Assembly: GCF_014931605.1 (NCBI RefSeq)
Contig: NZ_CP053382.1
Coordinates: forward strand, 2,914,001-2,978,000
DNA: 64,000 nucleotides
Source of the DNA: Halomonas sp. MCCC 1A13316
GTDB taxonomy: Bacteria > Pseudomonadota > Gammaproteobacteria > Pseudomonadales > Halomonadaceae
Direction of reading: 5' to 3'
The notes under the pieces were generated by a model that was not told the origin of the DNA, did not search any database, and was given only the letters and a program-made list of their open reading frames with translations. The position numbers and the translations under genes were made by a program. Every line of letters starts with the position of its first letter. The first letter of the stretch is position 1. Shown here piece after piece: positions 27,860 to 36,421 of the stretch.

Positions 27860-28768
27860 TCACTCCTCCAGCTCGCGCGACTGGTAGCGATGGAACAGGG
27901 CGATGGGAACGATCAGGATCGCCAGCATCACCATTGCCAGCGCCGAGGCCACTGGCCAGTCGCGGTTGTGGAAGAACTCCTCCCACAGAACCTTGCCGAT
28001 CATCACCGTATTGGGACCGCCGAGCAGCTCGGGAATCACGTACTCTCCCACTGCCGGGATGAAGACCAGCATCGAGCCGGCGATGATGCCGCCCTTGGAG
28101 AGCGGCAAGGTCACCTTGAGAAAGGTGTTGAGCTTGCGCGAACCGAGATCCGACGCCGCCTCCAGCAGCGAGCCGTCGAGCCGGGTCAGGTTGGCATAGA
28201 GCGGCAGCACCATGAATGGCAGGTAGGCATAGACGATGCCGAGGATGACGGCAAAGTTGGTGTTGAGCATGCGAATGGGCGAATCGATCAGCCCCGACCA
28301 AAGCAACAGATTGTTGACCAGCCCGTTGTTGCTGAGGATACCCATCCAGGCGTAGACACGGATCAAAAACGAGGTCCACGACGGCAACATCACCAGCAGC
28401 AGCAGCACCAATTGCCAGCGAGCCGGAGCGCGGGCCATGGCGTAGGCCATGGGATAGCCGAGCGCGAGGCAAAGTACGGTAGCCAGCAGGGCGATCTTCA
28501 CCGAGCCCCAGTAGGCAAGGACGTAGAGCTGGTCGGTGGCAAGGAACAGGTAGTTGCCGAAGGTGACGACGACGTTCAGCGTCTGGTTGGCGTAGTCGAA
28601 GATAGCCCCATAGGGGGGTATCGAGATGGCCGCCTCTGAAAGACTGATCTTGAGTACGATGCCGAACGGCAGCAGAAAGAACAGAGTCAGCCACAGTAGC
28701 GGCGCGGCAATGACCCAGCCACGGCCAGGCTTGAGCAGCCGCCGCAGGCGAACGGTGAGGTTAGTCAT
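27860..28768 (-). CDS. potH: Putrescine/polyamine ABC transporter permease PotH
   Basis: This is an inner-membrane permease of 302 residues, partner of PotI. The first membrane segment is RGWVIAAPLLWLTLFFLLPF near residue 18, followed by the periplasmic loop and five more segments. The EAA loop reads EAASDLGSRKLNTFLKVTLPL near residue 210, then GGIIAGSMLVFIPAVGEYVIPELLGG, a pattern typical of PotH/PotB. It is tightly spaced with potG upstream (23 bases) and potI downstream (2 bases). Confidence 0.94.
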   Translation of the reverse strand: MTNLTVRLRRLLKPGRGWVIAAPLLWLTLFFLLPFGIVLKISLSEAAISIPPYGAIFDYANQTLNVVVTFGNYLFLATDQLYVLAYWGSVKIALLATVLCLALGYPMAYAMARAPARWQLVLLLLVMLPSWTSFLIRVYAWMGILSNNGLVNNLLLWSGLIDSPIRMLNTNFAVILGIVYAYLPFMVLPLYANLTRLDGSLLEAASDLGSRKLNTFLKVTLPLSKGGIIAGSMLVFIPAVGEYVIPELLGGPNTVMIGKVLWEEFFHNRDWPVASALAMVMLAILIVPIALFHRYQSRELEE

Positions 28769-28791
28769 GCAGATCTCCCGGAGTCATTCGC

Positions 28792-29979
28792 TCAGTCGTG
28801 CAAGACGACCGCGCTGTGCGCGTCCCAGTGGACGAAAACCGGCTCGTCCCAGTGCGGCCTGTCACCGCGCCGCTCGATATTGGCCATACTGGCCTTGACC
28901 AATTGGCCGCTCTCGATGCGCACGTAGTAGACCGAAAAGCCGCCGAGGTAGGCGATATCCTCGATGGTGCCCGCCGCCCAGTTGTCTTCGCCCGTTGGCC
29001 GCTCGCGGGTCAGCCAGGTCTTTTCCGGGCGCACGGCGACCCAGACGCGGCGTTCGTTGGCCTGGGTACTGACGCCATGGTCGATGCGGATCGAGCGACC
29101 CAGCGCCGGGCTGTCGATCACACAGTGATCGGCTTCGTCGGCGACGATTTCGCCCTCGAACAGGTTCACGGTGCCGACGAACTCCGCCACCATGCGATTG
29201 GCCGGGCTCTCGTAGACATCCATCGGCGTACCCACCTGGGTGATCCAGCCGTCGGCCATGATCGCCACGCGGTCGGCCATGGTCATGGCCTCCTCCTGAT
29301 CGTGGGTGACCATGATGCAGGTCACACCTACGCGCTCCAGGATCTGCACCACCTCGAGTTGCATCTCGGTACGCAGCTTCTTGTCCAGCGCCCCCATCGG
29401 CTCATCGAGCAGCAGTAGCTTGGGTCGCTTGGCCAGCGAACGCGCCAGTGCCACGCGCTGTCGTTGGCCGCCCGAGAGCTGGTGCGGCTTGCGCCGGGCG
29501 AATGCCTCCATGTGGACCAGCTTGAGCATCTCGTCCACGCGCTCGTCGATCTCGCGTCGCGGCAGCTTGTCCTGCTTGAGACCGAAGGCGATGTTCTGTG
29601 CCACCGTCATGTGCGGAAACAGCGCATAGGACTGGAACATCATGTTGATTGGACGCTCATAGGGTGGCATGGCGGTGATGTCCTCGCCGTCGAGCACGAC
29701 CTGCCCTTCGCTGGGCTTCTCGAAGCCGGCCAAGATACGCAGCAGCGTCGACTTTCCCGAGCCGGAGCCGCCCAGCAGGGCGAAGATCTCGCCGCGACGA
29801 ATCGACAGGCTGACGTCATCCACCGCCAAGACGCCGTCGAAGCGCTTGCTGACGCGGCGAATCTCCATCAGTTCCTCACCGCGGGCCTGGCGTGGCTTGC
29901 CGGGCGCCTCATAGGCATGCACAGCGCTTTCGACGGTTCGTCGCGCAGGTTCCGAGGCTTGAATCCGGGTTTGCGGCAT
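28792..29979 (-). CDS. potG: Polyamine ABC transporter ATP-binding protein
   Basis: This is the cytoplasmic ATPase of the importer, 395 residues. Walker A is LLGGSGSGKST (about residue 68), the Q-loop lies in MMFQSYALFPHMTV, the ABC signature is HQLSGGQRQRVALARSLAK, Walker B is LLLLDEPMGALDKK and the switch His is in VTHDQEEAMTM. The C-terminal 130 residues form the TOBE/regulatory domain usual in PotG/PotA. The start at 29979 has AGGAG at correct spacing; an ATG eight codons upstream lacks one. An N-terminal extension of about 35 residues before the ATPase fold is similar in style to PotG. Confidence 0.94.
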   Translation of the reverse strand: MPQTRIQASEPARRTVESAVHAYEAPGKPRQARGEELMEIRRVSKRFDGVLAVDDVSLSIRRGEIFALLGGSGSGKSTLLRILAGFEKPSEGQVVLDGEDITAMPPYERPINMMFQSYALFPHMTVAQNIAFGLKQDKLPRREIDERVDEMLKLVHMEAFARRKPHQLSGGQRQRVALARSLAKRPKLLLLDEPMGALDKKLRTEMQLEVVQILERVGVTCIMVTHDQEEAMTMADRVAIMADGWITQVGTPMDVYESPANRMVAEFVGTVNLFEGEIVADEADHCVIDSPALGRSIRIDHGVSTQANERRVWVAVRPEKTWLTRERPTGEDNWAAGTIEDIAYLGGFSVYYVRIESGQLVKASMANIERRGDRPHWDEPVFVHWDAHSAVVLHD

Positions 29980-30045
29980 CACAGCATCTCCTGTGGCAAG
30001 CAAGCGTTGGTCAGCTTTGCCGGCCCAGCAGGGCCGGCACGGAGA

Positions 30046-31149
30046 TCAAATGCCGGACTTCACCCGGTTCCAGGTGCGCGTGCGCACTCGCTGCACTGCC
30101 AAAGGCTTTTCTTCTTGTACGTACAGGTTATCCATCACCTCCTCATCGGGATAGATAGAGGTGTCGTTGAGGATCTCGGGGTCGAGGAACTCGTTGGCGG
30201 CGATGTTGGGGTTGGCGTAGACCACGTACTCGGTGATGGCTGCGGCGATCTCGGGCTCGAGAATGAAGTTGATGAAGGCGTGGGCGTTATCGGGATTGGG
30301 CGCATCGGCGGGAATCGCCATCATGTCGAACCACAGCGCCGCGCCTTCCTTGGGAATGGTGTAGGCGATGGTGAAATCCCGCCCGGCCTCCTCGGCGCGG
30401 TAGGCGGCCTGGAAGATGTCGCCGGAGTAACCCGCCGCCACGCAGATGTCCCCGTTGGCGAGGTCCGAGATGTAGCGCGACGAGTGGAAGTAGGTGATGT
30501 TGTCGCGCACCGCAGCAATCAGATCCCCAGCTGCCTCGATATCGGCGGACTCACTGGAGAGCGGCGAGAGCCCCAGGTAAGCCATGCCGGCGGAGAGCAT
30601 GTCGTCGCCGGTATCGAGCATGGCGATGCCACAGCCGCCCTCCTTCAATGCGGTGGTAACCTCGGGATCGAAGATCAGTGCCCAGGAGTCGAGCGGCGCA
30701 TCCTCGCCGAGGATCTCGGTGACGCGTTCGACGTTGTAGCCGATCCCGTTGGTGCCCCACATGTAGGGAATCGAGTACTGGCTGCCCGGATCGATCGACT
30801 CCAGCTGCTCCATCAGTTCGGGGTTGAGGTTCTTCATGTTTGGGATCTTTTCGTGATCCAACTCCTGGTAGACCCCGGCGCTGACCTGGCGGGTCAGGTA
30901 GTAGTTGGAGGGCACCACCACATCGTAGCCTGAGCGGCCCGAGAGCATCGCCGCGTCGAGTACCTCGTTGCTGTCGTAGACGTCGTAGATCACCTCGATA
31001 CCGGTGGCCTCAGTGAACTTCTCCAAGGTGTCCGGCGCGATGTAGTCCGACCAGTTGTAGACCCGCACTTCATTGGCCTGGGCGGCGCTGGCGACCATGG
31101 CCAAGGAACCCAGGGCGACGGCTAGAGTCAGCTTGCGTTGACGTGACAT
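30046..31149 (-). CDS. potF: Polyamine ABC transporter periplasmic binding protein
   Basis: This is the periplasmic substrate-binding protein, 367 residues, with a Sec signal peptide (KLTLAVALGSLAMVASAAQA, cleavage after about residue 25). The mature N-terminus NEVRVYNWSDYIAPDTLEKF carries the Trp and Tyr that cap the amine in PotF-type proteins. Acidic ligand residues are likely in YISDLANGDICVAAGYSGD, and AALWFDMMAIPADAPN matches the PotF family. The start at 31149 has GAGG upstream; an ATG 14 codons earlier lacks a site. Putrescine is the best guess; spermidine-binding relatives (SpuE type) look similar. Confidence 0.93.
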   Translation of the reverse strand: MSRQRKLTLAVALGSLAMVASAAQANEVRVYNWSDYIAPDTLEKFTEATGIEVIYDVYDSNEVLDAAMLSGRSGYDVVVPSNYYLTRQVSAGVYQELDHEKIPNMKNLNPELMEQLESIDPGSQYSIPYMWGTNGIGYNVERVTEILGEDAPLDSWALIFDPEVTTALKEGGCGIAMLDTGDDMLSAGMAYLGLSPLSSESADIEAAGDLIAAVRDNITYFHSSRYISDLANGDICVAAGYSGDIFQAAYRAEEAGRDFTIAYTIPKEGAALWFDMMAIPADAPNPDNAHAFINFILEPEIAAAITEYVVYANPNIAANEFLDPEILNDTSIYPDEEVMDNLYVQEEKPLAVQRVRTRTWNRVKSGI

Positions 31150-31218
31150 GATGACACCTCTTGTTTGCATTGTTGTCGTAAGTCCGGCCATGACCCCGGC
31201 CAGGCACTTCTCTTCCCA

Positions 31219-32565
31219 CTAGACGCTCAACAGCAGGAACTCCCTCTCCCATGAGCTGATGACCTTCTTGAAGTTCTCGTTCTCCACCCGCTTGACCGCC
31301 ACGTAGCCGGTGACGAAACGATGCCCCATGTAGCGTTCCAGCTCGGCGCAATGCTCCATGCGCTCCAGTGCCTGCTCCAGCGTGAACGGCAAGCGCAGGT
31401 TACGACGCTCGAACGCCCGGCCCTGCACCGGGGCAGAAGGGTTGAGCTTTTGCATCATGCCGAGGTAGCCGCACAGCAGGCTGGCAGCGATGGCGAGATA
31501 GGCATTGGCGTCGGCGCCGGGCAGGCGATTCTCGATACGTCGGTTCTGAGGCGTGGAATCGGGTACGCGCAGGCCACAGGTACGGTTCTCCTCACCCCAC
31601 TCGACGTTGACCGGTGCCGAGGTGTCAGGCAGGAAGCGGCGGAAGGAGTTGACGTTGGGCGCCATCAGCGGCAACGCCTCGGGAATGAAGCGTTGCATGC
31701 CGCCGATATGATGGAGGAACAGCTGGCTCATGGAGCCATCCTCGTTGGCGAATATGCTCTTCCCGGTCGTCGCATCCAACACACTCTGGTGGATGTGCAT
31801 GGCGCTGCCGGGTTCGTTGGTGATCGGCTTGGCCATGAAGGTGGCCACCACATCATGCTTCAGCGCCGCTTCGCGCAGGGTGCGCTTGAACAGGAACACC
31901 TGATCGGCCAGCATCAGCGGGTCGCCGTGACGGAAGTTGATCTCCATCTGGGCGGTCCCCTCCTCGTGAATCAGGGTGTCGATATCCAGCCCTTGGACCT
32001 CGCACCAGTCGTACATGTCCTCGAAGAGGGGATCGAATTCGTTGGCCGCATCGATCGAGAACGACTGACGCCCGGTTTCCTGGCGCCCGCTACGGCCGAT
32101 GGGCGGCAGCAGTGGAAGGTCGGGATCCTCGCAGCGCTTGGTCAGGTAGAACTCCATTTCCGGCGCCACCACGGGCTTCCAACCCTGTTCGGCATAGAGC
32201 GCCAGCACTCGCTTCAACTGGTTGCGGCTCGAGAGTTCGATGGGATTGCCCATCTTGTCATAGCAGTCGTGGATTACCTGGGCGGTGGGCTCGAGCGCCC
32301 ATGGCACCGGATAAACGGCAGAGATGTCGGGTCGACAGAGCATGTCGATATCGGCTGGGTCGAGCAGCGAGTAGTAGAGCTCGTCCTCGACATAGTCGCC
32401 GGTCACGGTCTGCAGCAGTACGCTTTCGGGAAGGCGCATGCCCTTCTCGGCCATGAACTTCGAAACCGGCGTGATCTTGCCCCGAGCGATGCCGGTAATG
32501 TCGCTGACCAGGCACTCCACCTCGGTGATGCGTCGCTCCTTCAGCCAGCTTTCCAGGTCTTTCAT
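31219..32565 (-). CDS. puuA: Gamma-glutamylputrescine synthetase-type glutamine synthetase homologue (copy 2)
   Basis: This is a glutamine synthetase-family ligase of 448 residues, likely to gamma-glutamylate putrescine or another polyamine (SpuI/PauA type). Motifs: EVECLVSDITGIARGKITP, metal-site VVAPEMEFYLTK, GTAQMEINFRHGD, FMAKPITNEPGSAMHIHQS, APNVNSFRRFLPDTSAPVN and NRRIENRLPGADANAYLAIA. The C-terminus is WEREFLLLSV. The start at 32565 uses the GAGG that overlaps an earlier in-frame ATG. The gene sits between a PuuB-type oxidase and potF, the usual spu/pau arrangement, with gaps of 39 and 69 bases. Confidence 0.92.
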   Translation of the reverse strand: MKDLESWLKERRITEVECLVSDITGIARGKITPVSKFMAEKGMRLPESVLLQTVTGDYVEDELYYSLLDPADIDMLCRPDISAVYPVPWALEPTAQVIHDCYDKMGNPIELSSRNQLKRVLALYAEQGWKPVVAPEMEFYLTKRCEDPDLPLLPPIGRSGRQETGRQSFSIDAANEFDPLFEDMYDWCEVQGLDIDTLIHEEGTAQMEINFRHGDPLMLADQVFLFKRTLREAALKHDVVATFMAKPITNEPGSAMHIHQSVLDATTGKSIFANEDGSMSQLFLHHIGGMQRFIPEALPLMAPNVNSFRRFLPDTSAPVNVEWGEENRTCGLRVPDSTPQNRRIENRLPGADANAYLAIAASLLCGYLGMMQKLNPSAPVQGRAFERRNLRLPFTLEQALERMEHCAELERYMGHRFVTGYVAVKRVENENFKKVISSWEREFLLLSV

Positions 32566-32604
32566 GGGGAACCTCATTGTGGCCCGTCCCGGGCGTCACG
32601 TTCG

Positions 32605-33900
32605 TTATAGTCGGTCGCGCAACTTGTAGAAGGCGGTGGCGAGTACCAGCAGCGGCGTGCGCAGGCGCTCTCCGCCCGGAAAACGGCGATGGGGCATGGC
32701 GGCAAAGACATCGAAACGCTCGCTCTGCCCGGCAATGGTCTCGCCGACCAGCTTTCCGGCCAGCCCGGCCAGCGCCATGCCGTGCCCCGAGTAGCCTTGG
32801 GCATAATAGACATTGCTGCCAAGGCGGCCGAAATCCGGCGCGCGATTGAGCGTGATCGCCACGTCGCCGCCCCAGCGATAGTCGATGCGCACGCCTTCGA
32901 GTGCCGGGAACAGACGCGCGATCTTGGCGTCCATGCGTTGCTGCAAGCCGCGCGGTTCGCGACCATCGTAGCTGACTTCACCGCCGTAGATCAGCCGCCT
33001 GTCGGCCGAGAGGCGGTAGTAGTCGAGGACGAAGTTGGCATCGGAAAGGGCATCGTTACGCGGCAGCACCTGGGAGGCGCGCTCTTCTCCCAACGGCTCG
33101 GTGGCGACGATATAGTTGGCTGCGCGCATGACGCGGCCTTCGAGTTCCGGCAACAGCCGCCCCAGATAGGCATTGGCGCCCACCACCACAAAATCGGCCG
33201 TGACCTCGCCCTGCGCGGTTACCACAGTGGCAGGCTGGCCACGGCGAACGGTCAGGGCCGCGCTATGTTCGTGAATCGTCACTCCAGCCTGCTGGGCCGC
33301 CCGTGCCAGCCCCAGGGTATAGTTGAGCGGATGCAAGTGGCCGCCTTCACTCTCGTGAAGTGCCCCGGGGTATTCCGAGGTCGCCACCCGTTCACGCAGC
33401 GCCTCACCTTCGAGCCAGGTGAGCGCCTCGTAACCGTAGTCGCGAGCCAGGCGCTCCTGCATCTGCTTGAGCTCGCGTGCGTGGCGCGGCTTCACTGCGG
33501 CATGCAGGTAGCCCCAGGCGAGGTCGCAGGGAATCGCATGCCGCTCGATGAGTTCGGTAGTCAAGCGTACCGCCTCGCGGCTCAGCTCCCAGACCTCACG
33601 CGCACGCTCGCGGCCGAGGGCCTGCTCCACGGTGGCAATATCGGTCCCCAGGCCGGGCAGGATCTGGCCACCGCTGCGTCCGGAAGCGCCAAACCCGATC
33701 TCGTGGGCTTCGAGCAGTGTCACCGAGTAGCCGCGCTGTGCCAGGTGCAGCGCCGTGGAACAGCCGGTGATCCCACCGCCGATGATGCACACGTCGACAC
33801 GTCGATGCCCGACAAGCGAGGGGCATGCCTGCTCGAGATGCACCGTGATCGAATCGCGGTAGTAGGATGCGGGTTGGTCGATCTGGGCGGCAGTGGCCAT
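32605..33900 (-). CDS. puuB: PuuB-type FAD-dependent amine oxidoreductase (copy 3)
   Basis: This is a DAO-family flavoprotein of 431 residues. The dinucleotide-binding motif is VDVCIIGGGITGCSTALHLAQRG near residue 36, then EIGFGASGRSGGQILPG. Note SGRSGGQ where the other two copies have SGRNGGQ. The C-terminal FAD segment is VYYAQGYSGHGMALAGLAG. It is the first gene of the minus-strand unit puuB-puuA-potF-potG-potH-potI-puuB. The start at 33900 has AGGA upstream; a longer reading to 33933 does not. Together with copy 2 it brackets the transporter genes, which suggests two oxidases acting on different gamma-glutamylated amines. Confidence 0.87.
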   Translation of the reverse strand: MATAAQIDQPASYYRDSITVHLEQACPSLVGHRRVDVCIIGGGITGCSTALHLAQRGYSVTLLEAHEIGFGASGRSGGQILPGLGTDIATVEQALGRERAREVWELSREAVRLTTELIERHAIPCDLAWGYLHAAVKPRHARELKQMQERLARDYGYEALTWLEGEALRERVATSEYPGALHESEGGHLHPLNYTLGLARAAQQAGVTIHEHSAALTVRRGQPATVVTAQGEVTADFVVVGANAYLGRLLPELEGRVMRAANYIVATEPLGEERASQVLPRNDALSDANFVLDYYRLSADRRLIYGGEVSYDGREPRGLQQRMDAKIARLFPALEGVRIDYRWGGDVAITLNRAPDFGRLGSNVYYAQGYSGHGMALAGLAGKLVGETIAGQSERFDVFAAMPHRRFPGGERLRTPLLVLATAFYKLRDRL

Positions 33901-34140
33901 GCTGCATATTCCTGAAGCGGTAAACCAGCTCATTGAATGTTGTTCAGTCTGGCATCATACCGGCAGGGAATGTCAAGTATCCAATAACGAAAGCGACGGG
34001 CAGCCTCATGGGCCACACCACAAAGACAGCAAAAAAATATACTTAAAAGAAGTGTTTACGAAAAAACCCAGGCCCAACAAAAAGCTCTTCAGCTGTCCCC
34101 CAATGTTTTTCATGTTAAATAATAACCATCATAAGCTTAC
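33901..34140. promoter_or_regulatory. AT-rich spacer upstream of the pot/puu operon
   Basis: These 240 bases lie between the puuB copy 3 start and the end of moeB. They are strikingly AT-rich, with runs of A at 34030-34036 and 34059-34064. The region must hold the promoter of the seven-gene pot/puu unit. It also marks the boundary between the catabolic region and conserved housekeeping genes. No gene or clear terminator for moeB was found. Confidence 0.5.
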
Positions 34141-34896
34141 TCAGCGCACGGCACACACAGGGCAGGCAGGATCGCGCGGCACCTGAAAGTGACGCCACTG
34201 TCCGCTCAGTCCATCGAAGGTCGAGAGGCCATGGTGCGGCGTGCCGGCTCCGCTGAGCAGCTTGACCGCCTCCAGCGCCTGGAAGCAGCCGATGAGCCCC
34301 ACCAAGGGGGCTACCACGCCGCTCTCGGCGCAGCGCAACTCCTCGTCACCGCCCTCTCCGGGCGGATACAGGCAGGCGTAGCAGGGCGAGGAGGAATCGC
34401 GGGGGTCGAACACCGCCAACTGACCCGAGAAGCGGATCGCCGCCCCCGAGACCAGCGGCACCCCGACACGCTGGCAGGCGGCATTGATGGCATAGCGGCT
34501 GGAGAAACGGTCGGTGCAATCGAGCACCAGATCGACGCCGGAGACCACCCGATTCAGCTTCTCGTCGTCCAGATGCACTTGCATGACCTGGACGTCACAG
34601 CCCGGATTCAGCGCCAGCGCCGCCTGGCGGGCGGACTCCGCCTTGTTGCGCCCCAGGTCGGCCATACCATGGGCGATCTGGCGCTGAAGATTGGAGAGCT
34701 CCACCTCATCGGCGTCGGCCAGGATCAGGTGGCCCACCCCGGCTGCAGCCAGGTAGAGCGCCACCGGCGAACCCAACCCACCGGCGCCCACCACCAGCGC
34801 ACGCGAGGCCAGCAGGCGCTCTTGGCCTTCTATATCGATCGCCTCGAGCATGATCTGCCGGCTGTAACGCAACAGCGCCTCGTCGTTCATTGCCAT
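34141..34896 (-). CDS. moeB: Molybdopterin-synthase adenylyltransferase / ThiF-family protein
   Basis: This is a cytoplasmic E1-like enzyme of 251 residues that adenylates the C-terminal glycine of MoaD (or ThiS). The ATP loop is VVGAGGLGSPVALYLAAAGVG near residues 35-55. DADEVELSNLQRQI, VLDCTDRFSSRYAIN and the Cys-containing RCAESGVVAPLVG are conserved. Zinc Cys pairs are CYAC and CPVC at the C-terminus. The ATG at 34896 overlaps the lrp stop (TAATG). In most relatives moeB follows prmC directly; here lrp lies between them. Confidence 0.9.
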   Translation of the reverse strand: MAMNDEALLRYSRQIMLEAIDIEGQERLLASRALVVGAGGLGSPVALYLAAAGVGHLILADADEVELSNLQRQIAHGMADLGRNKAESARQAALALNPGCDVQVMQVHLDDEKLNRVVSGVDLVLDCTDRFSSRYAINAACQRVGVPLVSGAAIRFSGQLAVFDPRDSSSPCYACLYPPGEGGDEELRCAESGVVAPLVGLIGCFQALEAVKLLSGAGTPHHGLSTFDGLSGQWRHFQVPRDPACPVCAVR

Positions 34897-35396
34897 TACT
34901 TGTCCTCGAGCTCCTCGATATCGGGTACGTAGAGCGAGAACTCCTCCTTGACCTCCTCCATCACCACGTAGCTCTTCGACTCCTTGACGCCGGGAAGGGT
35001 CAGCACCACGTCGCCGAGCAGCTGACGGTAGGCGGACATCTCGGGAATCCGGCACTTGAGAATGTAGTCGAACTGCCCCGAGACCAGGTGGCACTCCTGA
35101 ATCTGCGGCAGGCGAGACACGGCACGCCGAAACTCGTCGAACACAGCCGGCGATTGCGTCTCGAGGCTGATCTCGACGAACACCAGCAGGTTGGCCTTGA
35201 GCGCGCGCGGGTTGAGAATCGCCTTGTAGCCGCGAATGACGCCGGACTTCTCGAGGCGCTTGACGCGCTCCAGGCACGGCGTGGTGGAAAGTCCGACCTG
35301 AGCGGCCAGGTCGACGTAGGAGATACGGGCATTGTCCTGCAGGCAGCGCAGGATCTTGAGATCGATACGGTCGAGCGAGCGGGTCTTGGTTTTCAT
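34896..35396 (-). CDS. lrp: Leucine-responsive regulatory protein Lrp
   Basis: This is a DNA-binding global regulator of 166 residues, close to the 164 of E. coli. The helix-turn-helix is SYVDLAAQVGLSTTPCLERVKRLEKSGVI at about residues 27-56. The RAM ligand/assembly domain follows, with LLVFVEISLE, IQECHLVSGQFDYILKCR, MSAYRQLLGD and LPGVKESKSYVVMEEVKE, all very near E. coli Lrp. The start at 35396 (MKTKTRSLDRID) is taken by comparison; a 40-residue extension is unlikely. It responds to leucine or alanine and would fit control of amine and amino-acid catabolism. The 179-base upstream gap likely holds an autoregulated promoter. Confidence 0.92.
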   Translation of the reverse strand: MKTKTRSLDRIDLKILRCLQDNARISYVDLAAQVGLSTTPCLERVKRLEKSGVIRGYKAILNPRALKANLLVFVEISLETQSPAVFDEFRRAVSRLPQIQECHLVSGQFDYILKCRIPEMSAYRQLLGDVVLTLPGVKESKSYVVMEEVKEEFSLYVPDIEELEDK

Positions 35397-35575
35397 TATC
35401 GTGTCGTGGGAAGCCGAGTCAGAGTGAGTGAAGCGTCGCCATGACAGCAGATCGACCTGAAAAAGCGCGGGAATCAGGCGCGGTGCTGGTGTTCGGTCGC
35501 ACAAACATGCCGACATTTGGAATTATTTCCTGAACAGATGTACCACAGCGACCACTTCCCTCCAATACGCCTGAC

Positions 35576-36421
35576 TCAACGCTGCCGAGGACACTGGCCA
35601 AAGGTGACCCGCTCCCGCCCCCCGAGGTCGCGCCGACTGGCCACTGAGGTATAACCGCTGTCCTCCAGCAGACTGCGTACGGCAGCCGCCTGGTCGTGGC
35701 CGTGCTCCAGGGCAAGCCAGCCTCCCGGCAGCAGATGGGCCATGCTCCCCTCGACGAGGTGACGCAGATCTGCCATCCCGGCCTCCGCCGCGACCAGTGC
35801 GCTGCTGGGCTCGAAACGTACGTCACCCATCGCCAGGTGCGGGTCCTGCGCATCGATGTAGGGCGGATTGGCCGCGATCAGGGTGAAGCGCTCGTCGGCC
35901 AAGGCGGCAAACCAGTCGCTCAACGAAAAGCTCGCGTTGGCGATGCCCAGCCGACGCGCATTGGACTCGGCCAGCGTCACCGCCTCGGCTACCCGGTCGA
36001 TGCCGAGCGCTTCCCAGCCGGGGCGCTCGCTGGCGAAGGCCAACGCAATGGCGCCGGTACCGCTGCCCAGATCGAGCAGGCGGCCTGCCGCCTCATGCGC
36101 CAGCTCGAGCAGCACTTCCACCAGGGTTTCGGTATCGGGCCGAGGGATCAAGGTATGCCGCGAGGTAGCCAGGGCGAGCCCCCAGAACTCCCGCTCGCCG
36201 GTCAGGTAGGCCACGGGATGGCCCGCCGCGCGGGCAGCCACCAGGGCCTCGAAGCGGGCCCACGAGTACGTTGGCACCGTTCTGTCGCCCCAGGTATAGA
36301 GCCAGGTGCGATCGACGCCCAGCACATGGCCGAGCAGCACCTCGGCATCGAGCCGCGGACTGGCCGAACCCGACCGGGCCAAACGCTCGGCCGCCCGCGC
36401 CAGCAAGGCATCGAGACGCAT
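35576..36421 (-). CDS. prmC: Peptide chain release factor N5-glutamine methyltransferase
   Basis: This is an S-adenosylmethionine-dependent methyltransferase of 281 residues that methylates the GGQ glutamine of release factors RF1 and RF2. It has an N-terminal helical domain (LDAEVLLGHVLGVDRTWLYTW), the SAM loop LLDLGSGTGAIALAFASERPG near residue 118 and the catalytic NPPYI motif near residue 186. Its start codon overlaps the prfA stop (TGATG), so it is coupled to its own substrate's gene. Confidence 0.96.
   Translation of the reverse strand: MRLDALLARAAERLARSGSASPRLDAEVLLGHVLGVDRTWLYTWGDRTVPTYSWARFEALVAARAAGHPVAYLTGEREFWGLALATSRHTLIPRPDTETLVEVLLELAHEAAGRLLDLGSGTGAIALAFASERPGWEALGIDRVAEAVTLAESNARRLGIANASFSLSDWFAALADERFTLIAANPPYIDAQDPHLAMGDVRFEPSSALVAAEAGMADLRHLVEGSMAHLLPGGWLALEHGHDQAAAVRSLLEDSGYTSVASRRDLGGRERVTFGQCPRQR

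Noticed and set aside
27021..28694. A 557-codon frame that would fuse potI with an N-terminal extension
   Set aside because: The upstream half lies in another frame over potH and is Arg/Gly/Pro-rich. potI has its own start two bases after the potH stop.
34141..35277. A 378-codon frame extending moeB through lrp
   Set aside because: The extra part is the out-of-frame reading of lrp, and the E1-like domain begins right after the ATG at 34896.
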